From: AV17 sp046262735
Lineage (GTDB): Bacteria; Verrucomicrobiota; Verrucomicrobiia; Chthoniobacterales; UBA10450
Reading direction: 5' to 3'
Length of the DNA stretch: 5,856 nucleotides
Assembly (NCBI GenBank): GCA_046262735.1
Contig: JBHEMD010000083.1
Location: 1-5,856, forward strand
Under the pieces are notes generated by a model. That model was not told the DNA's origin. It saw nothing but the letters and a program-made list of their open reading frames with translations, and made no database searches. The position numbers were made by a program, and so were the translations under genes. Positions 1 to 5,856 of the stretch are shown here, piece after piece. Position 1 is the first letter of the stretch. Every line of letters starts with the position of its first letter.

Positions 1-152
1 TGAGCCGTTAATGTGCGCGTCCCGATTTACTGCAGGACCCAGCTACTTTGGAGACGCGGGCGTGCGGGGTCGATGTCGATCTTTTCGATTGTCGATCTAT
101 TGCGTGAAGGGATTCGGGTGGGGAGTAGCTGGGGTTTGGACTGCTCAAGATC
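1..152 (+). other. Untranslated leader before rplA
   Basis: These 152 bases carry no recognisable gene. The window opens with TGA, which could be the stop of the preceding gene (rplK is expected in this operon), but nothing upstream is visible to test that. One forward frame is open across the leader, but its translation does not resemble the L11 C-terminus. In the rplA frame a TAG at 126-128 closes the upstream reading, so rplA cannot start earlier than about 129. I see no convincing sigma-70 promoter, terminator or tRNA. The only structure is a short imperfect direct repeat at 74-101. Confidence 0.5.
74..101 (+). repeat. Short imperfect direct repeat, 16-base period
   Basis: TGTCGATCTTTT (74-85) recurs as TGTCGATCTATT (90-101), matching 11 of 12 bases at a 16-base spacing. 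A further GTCGAT lies at 69-74. It sits about 50 bases upstream of the rplA start. It could be a regulator or RNA-binding site, or chance in a low-complexity leader. I see no stable hairpin here. Confidence 0.3.
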
Positions 153-854
153 ATGCAACGAAATAGAAGCAAAAGATATCGCGCCGCGGCCGAGCAGGTC
201 GATGGCGCAAAGTCGTACGCGCTCAATGTTGCGGTCGCGACGCTGAAGAAATTTCCGCCGACGAAGTTCGATCAAACGGTGACGGTCTCGTTTCGGCTCG
301 GCGTCGACCCGAAACAATCGGATCAAATGGTGCGCGGGACGTGTCCGCTGCCTCATGGAAGCGGCAAACAGGTGCGCGTTTTGGTTTTTGCTGAGGGCGC
401 AGCCGCTGAAGCCGCGAAGAACGCGGGCGCGGAACATGTCGGCTTCAAGGATCTGATTTCAAAAGTGCAGGAAGGCTTCCAGGATTTTGATGTCGCCGTC
501 GCGACGCCGGCGGCGATGGCCGAGGTGCGAAAACTGGGAAAGGTGCTCGGCCCGCGCGGATTGATGCCGAACCCGAAGACTGGCACAGTCACCGACGACA
601 CAGCCAAAGCGGTGCAGGAAGTGAAGGCCGGGCGCGTGGAGTTCAAGCTCGACAAGAACGGCAACGTCGCAGTGCCGGTTGGAAAATTTTCGTTCAAAGA
701 ACAGGCGCTCGTGGAAAATGGTAACGCGGTAATCGAAGCAGTCGTGCGGGCGCGACCGGCAACGGCAAAGGGTCGCTACCTTGAAGCGGTCACGATTAGT
801 GCGACAATGTCGCCCGGCATCCACGTCGATCCCGCGCCTTATTTGAGCGTGTGA
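153..854 (+). CDS. rplA: 50S ribosomal protein L1
   Basis: L1 binds 23S rRNA and forms the mobile L1 stalk that helps release deacylated tRNA from the E site. In many bacteria it also represses its own operon by binding the mRNA. The product is 233 residues, against 234 in E. coli. The N-terminal SKRYRAAAEQVD (about 6-17) and the VRGTCPLPHG segment (60-69) are typical of the family. The L1 signature is clear at 130-146 (KVLGPRGLMPNPKTGTV). The C-terminal KGRYLEAVTISATMSPG (206-222) keeps the Thr-Met pair (T218, M219) implicated in rRNA contact, but reads TMSPG where TMGPG is commoner. ATG at 153 is the only standard start after the in-frame TAG at 126-128, and it gives the expected N-terminus. 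No clear Shine-Dalgarno precedes it. rplJ follows after 40 bases, so the two are very likely cotranscribed. Confidence 0.97.
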   Translation: MQRNRSKRYRAAAEQVDGAKSYALNVAVATLKKFPPTKFDQTVTVSFRLGVDPKQSDQMVRGTCPLPHGSGKQVRVLVFAEGAAAEAAKNAGAEHVGFKDLISKVQEGFQDFDVAVATPAAMAEVRKLGKVLGPRGLMPNPKTGTVTDDTAKAVQEVKAGRVEFKLDKNGNVAVPVGKFSFKEQALVENGNAVIEAVVRARPATAKGRYLEAVTISATMSPGIHVDPAPYLSV

Positions 855-894
855 GATCGATCCGCCTGCGCCAAGGCTCCGGCGAACAAACAAT

Positions 895-1428
895 ATGAGA
901 CCCGAAAAGGCCAGCATCGTTTCAGATATCTCGGAGAAGCTGAACCGCACAGCGTTCGTCCTGGTGACCGATTACCAGCGGATGAAGGTGAACGACTTTG
1001 GCGAGCTGCGAAACCGGCTCGCGACGGCGGGGGCGGAGATGCACGTCGTGAAAAATAATTTTCTAAAACGCGCGATGGCCGATTCCGGCTTGCCGGACGT
1101 GCCGGAGCAGCTGGTTGGACAAACCGCGGTCATCACCGGCGAGAAAGATCTCGCGCCCATCGCGAAGATTCTGAAGACGTTCGCAAGCGAATTTAAACTC
1201 GCCGCGCTCAAGATGGGGGTTGTCGATCGGGCCGTACTTTCGCGGAGCGACCTGGAACAGCTGGCGGATCTCCCCTCGCGTGAGGTTTTGCAGGCGCAAC
1301 TGCTCGGATTACTTCTGTCGCCGGCAACTAAACTGGTTCGGCTGTTGAATGAGCCGGCGTCGGCATTGGCGCGCTTGTTAAAAGCGAAAGCCGACAAGGA
1401 ACCGAAACCAGCGGAGGCCACGACATAA
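895..1428 (+). CDS. rplJ: 50S ribosomal protein L10
   Basis: L10 is the base of the L7/L12 stalk. Its N-terminal domain binds 23S rRNA beside L11, and its C-terminal helix holds the L12 dimers. The product has 177 residues, slightly longer than the 165 of E. coli. The N-terminal domain shows the family pattern: MRPEKASIVSDISEKL, a beta strand FVLVTDY (21-27), then FGELRNRLATAGAEMHVVKN (35-54), with the conserved LR..L...G....VVKN. The usual YRGLTV segment reads YQRMKV (27-32). The C-terminal part (about 135-166) is a Leu/Ala-rich amphipathic helix suited to docking L12, ending in a charged tail (KADKEPKPAEATT). ATG at 895 gives the family N-terminus; upstream there is only a weak AAGG, 18 bases away. 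The 40-base spacer to rplA is too short for the structured L10-binding leader known upstream of rplJ in E. coli, so any autoregulatory site must lie elsewhere. Confidence 0.95.
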   Translation: MRPEKASIVSDISEKLNRTAFVLVTDYQRMKVNDFGELRNRLATAGAEMHVVKNNFLKRAMADSGLPDVPEQLVGQTAVITGEKDLAPIAKILKTFASEFKLAALKMGVVDRAVLSRSDLEQLADLPSREVLQAQLLGLLLSPATKLVRLLNEPASALARLLKAKADKEPKPAEATT

Positions 1429-1434
1429 GAGAAA

Positions 1435-1489
1435 TTTTGTAGGGCAGGCGCATCGCCTGCCAATGGCAACCGGAGCGGTTGTCCTACAA
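1435..1489. repeat. Palindromic element 1 (REP-like, double hairpin)
   Basis: This compact element begins six bases after the rplJ stop. Outer arms TTGTAGG (1437-1443) and CCTACAA (1483-1489) are exact inverted repeats. Inside are two hairpins. The first, 1443-1461, is an 8-bp perfect stem GGCAGGCG/CGCCTGCC with loop CAT. The second, about 1465-1483, is GGCAACCG against CGGTTGTC with loop GAG, including one G-U pair. Together they could fold as a three-way junction. The plan matches that of 1971-2042, so I read both as members of one dispersed intergenic palindrome family. In the transcript it could stabilise or process the mRNA between rplJ and rplL. There is no U-tract, so it is not a standard terminator. 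Confidence 0.75.
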
Positions 1490-1509
1490 TGGAGACAACA
1501 ACGTGTCCG

Positions 1510-1527
1510 AGCCGATAGCTATCGGCT
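1510..1527. repeat. 18-bp perfect palindrome before rplL
   Basis: AGCCGATAGCTATCGGCT is its own reverse complement. As RNA it folds into a 7-bp stem with an AGCU loop, followed by TTAAAT. That resembles a weak terminator or attenuator, although the T run is short and interrupted. As DNA it could be a site for a dimeric protein. It lies between palindromic element 1 and the rplL ribosome-binding sites. I cannot tell from one copy whether it is a dispersed repeat. Confidence 0.5.
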
Positions 1528-1546
1528 TTAAATCTGCGGGGCTCCC

Positions 1547-1564
1547 GGAGGCGGCAATTGGAGG
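1547..1564 (+). promoter_or_regulatory. Tandem Shine-Dalgarno sites of rplL
   Basis: Two GGAGG cores lie 13 bases apart, at 1547-1551 and 1560-1564. The downstream one is 8 bases before ATG 1573, ideal spacing, and sets the rplL start. The upstream one is 6 bases before an in-frame TTG at 1558, which would add MEEKK to the N-terminus. ATG 1573 is preferred because it gives the usual MADTAKLVEQL beginning. The upstream core may act as a standby site or allow a minor longer form. Confidence 0.75.
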
Positions 1565-1572
1565 AAAAGAAA

Positions 1573-1965
1573 ATGGCAGATACAGCTAAATTAGTGGAGC
1601 AGCTCAGCGGATTGACCGTGCTGGAGATTGCTGGGTTGGTAAAAGAACTGGAAGAAAAATGGGGCGTGAGCGCGGCCGCGCCAGTGGCAGTGGCAGCAGC
1701 GGGCGGAGGTGCGCCTGCAGGCGGGGCGGCAGCCCCGGCCGCGGAAGAGAAAGCCACGTTCGACGTGATCCTGACGGAGATGGGCGCGAACAAGATTGGC
1801 GTGATCAAGGAGGTTCGGGCGGCTGTCCCGGGACTTGGTTTGGCCGAAGCCAAAGCGCTCGTGGAAGGCGCTCCAAAGACAATCAAAGAAGGCGTGACCA
1901 AAGCTGAAGCCGACGAGATCAAGAAAAAGATCGAAGCGGCGGGGGCGAAGGTGGAGATAAAGTAG
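1573..1965 (+). CDS. rplL: 50S ribosomal protein L7/L12
   Basis: L7/L12 is the multicopy acidic stalk protein that recruits EF-Tu, EF-G, IF2 and release factors and stimulates their GTPase activity. The product has 130 residues, against about 121 in E. coli. Residues 1-33 form the helical dimerisation domain that docks on L10 (LVEQLSGLTVLEIAGLVKEL). Residues 34-58 are an unusually Ala/Gly/Pro-rich flexible hinge. Residues 59-130 form the globular C-terminal domain (TFDVILTEMGANKIGVIKEVR through GAKVEIK). The factor-binding lysines and arginine are present as K74, K79, R82 and K94 (E. coli K65, K70, R73, K84). R82 and K94 are 12 residues apart instead of 11, so there is a one-residue insertion (AAVPGLGL against GATGLGL). 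The ATG at 1573 has a GGAGG 8 bases upstream. An in-frame TTG at 1558 is the alternative start, giving 135 residues. Confidence 0.97.
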   Translation: MADTAKLVEQLSGLTVLEIAGLVKELEEKWGVSAAAPVAVAAAGGGAPAGGAAAPAAEEKATFDVILTEMGANKIGVIKEVRAAVPGLGLAEAKALVEGAPKTIKEGVTKAEADEIKKKIEAAGAKVEIK

Positions 1966-1970
1966 GACGA

Positions 1971-2042
1971 TTTTGTAACCACGGCGCTCTGTCGCCGTGC
2001 AGAACGTTAGCGGCGGCGCCCCGACAGAGCGGGGCGGCTACA
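1971..2042. repeat. Palindromic element 2 (REP-like, double hairpin)
   Basis: This element begins five bases after the rplL stop with the same TTTTGTA as element 1 and ends in CTACA. The short outer arms are TGTA (1974-1977) and TACA (2039-2042). Hairpin A is CACGGCG/CGCCGTG (1980-1986 and 1993-1999), a 7-bp perfect stem with loop CTCTGT. Hairpin B is CGCCCCG/CGGGGCG (2017-2023 and 2030-2036), a 7-bp stem with loop ACAGAG. The two loops are exact reverse complements, so the hairpins could form a kissing-loop pair, or CGCTCTGTCG (1985-1994) could pair with CGACAGAGCG (2022-2031) in an alternative long fold. The element may protect or process the rplL 3' end. Confidence 0.75.
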
Positions 2043-2081
2043 GGAATCTTGTTGCGCCGCGAATATTTTCGGTTACGGTCA

Positions 2082-2112
2082 GTTTCTGTTAGAAACAGGC
2101 AGGTTTTATTTT
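2082..2112 (+). terminator. Weak terminator/attenuator-like hairpin
   Basis: GTTTCT (2082-2087) pairs with AGAAAC (2091-2096) around a GTT loop. The T-rich tract TTTTATTTT begins 7 bases later, at 2104. The stem is short and AU-rich and the tract is not adjacent, so full termination is unlikely. Partial attenuation ahead of rpoB would fit the location. It may also be chance in an AT-rich stretch. Confidence 0.3.
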
Positions 2113-2164
2113 AAGCCGGCGTTCGAGGGCAAACGAAGCAACTGGCAACAGAACAGTGGCGAAT

Positions 2165-2193
2165 TTGACAGGCTGCTGTTTTGCTGCCATTTT
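2165..2193 (+). promoter_or_regulatory. Possible internal promoter for rpoB
   Basis: A perfect TTGACA (2165-2170) is followed after 17 bases by CATTTT (2188-2193), which matches only three positions of the TATAAT consensus. The -35 box and spacing are good, but the -10 is poor. It would start transcription about 90 bases before rpoB. The same bases overlap a terminator-like hairpin, so the reading is uncertain. Confidence 0.25.
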
Positions 2194-2195
2194 TG
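2171..2195 (+). terminator. Imperfect hairpin followed by T run
   Basis: GGCTGC (2171-2176) pairs with GCTGCC (2183-2188) apart from one T-T mismatch, around loop TGTTTT, and ATTTTT follows directly. This has the layout of a weak intrinsic terminator and could reduce read-through into rpoB. It competes with the promoter reading of the same bases. Confidence 0.3.
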
Positions 2196-2235
2196 CGCCC
2201 TTCGCCCGTCCTTGAGCCGGTAAACATTCAGCCGC

Positions 2236-2261
2236 CTCAGCCGCTATTAATTGTGGCTGGG
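2236..2261 (+). promoter_or_regulatory. Hairpin in the rpoB 5' leader
   Basis: CTCAGCCGC (2236-2244) pairs with GTGGCTGGG (2253-2261), nine pairs including two G-U, around the AU-rich loop TATTAATT. It ends 29 bases before the rpoB ATG. It could affect rpoB translation or mRNA stability. TCAGCCGC also occurs twice in tandem here (2228-2235 and 2237-2244), so an alternative register could be formed by the first copy. Confidence 0.35.
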
Positions 2262-2290
2262 CCGGTTTCACAACCCCAGATGCAGTGATT

Positions 2291-5856
<3,566 letters not shown>

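Larger units (their letters stand above)
1966..2290 (+). other. rplL-rpoB intergenic region, 325 bases
   Basis: I find no protein-coding gene here on either strand. It holds palindromic element 2 (1971-2042), then a more AT-rich stretch with a small hairpin followed by TTTTATTTT (2082-2112), an imperfect hairpin followed by TTTTT (2171-2195) that overlaps a TTGACA box, and a hairpin ending 29 bases before rpoB. E. coli has a spacer of similar size at this position, containing a partial terminator and an RNase III site. That parallel suggests a comparable role, but the sequences show no evident similarity. Confidence 0.6.

Noticed and set aside
42..57. Resemblance of CCCAGCTACTTTGGAG to a primate Alu segment
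   Set aside because: The match is only about 15 bases and the flanks do not continue it; the rest of the window is plainly bacterial.
13..246. Small forward open frame spanning the leader and the rplA start
   Set aside because: It overlaps rplA out of frame and its product has no recognisable features.
972..1982. Antisense open frame of 336 codons over rplJ and rplL
   Set aside because: Its composition mirrors the sense genes (for example the Ala-rich hinge of L12 read backwards), and it crosses two real genes and the palindromic element.

Overview
This window is part of the bacterial rplKAJL-rpoBC ribosomal-protein/RNA-polymerase operon. All genes lie on the + strand, in this order: rplA (L1), rplJ (L10), rplL (L7/L12) and rpoB (RNA polymerase beta), which runs off the right edge. 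The genes are ordinary housekeeping genes, and I see no new enzymatic or defence system. The less expected content is in the spacers, above all two palindromic double-hairpin elements placed just after the stop codons of rplJ and rplL.

Organism: a GC-rich bacterium with a diderm-type beta subunit that carries a coiled-coil-like insertion before the GDKMAGRHGNKG motif. From the style of the intergenic palindromes (TTTTGTA...CTACA units with GGCAGGCG/CGCCTGCC and CACGGCG/CGCCGTG arms) and the protein sequences, I favour a soil Verrucomicrobiota of the Spartobacteria/Udaeobacter type. This is recall-based inference, not a search result.

Layout: 1-152 is an untranslated leader whose upstream neighbour (expected rplK) is not visible. 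rplA spans 153-854, followed by a 40-base spacer and rplJ (895-1428). The 144-base rplJ-rplL spacer holds palindromic element 1 (1435-1489), an 18-bp perfect palindrome (1510-1527) and two GGAGG ribosome-binding sites. rplL is 1573-1965. The 325-base rplL-rpoB spacer holds palindromic element 2 (1971-2042), two weak terminator-like hairpins, a TTGACA promoter-like box and a hairpin just before rpoB. rpoB starts at 2291 and stays open to 5856.

How the genes work together: L1 forms the mobile stalk at the ribosomal E site. L10 anchors the L7/L12 dimers of the opposite stalk, which recruits translation factors. rpoB encodes the core of the transcription enzyme. L12 is needed in several copies per ribosome, and rplL is the only gene here with a textbook Shine-Dalgarno. 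The long rplL-rpoB spacer sits where E. coli partly attenuates transcription to make less beta than ribosomal protein.
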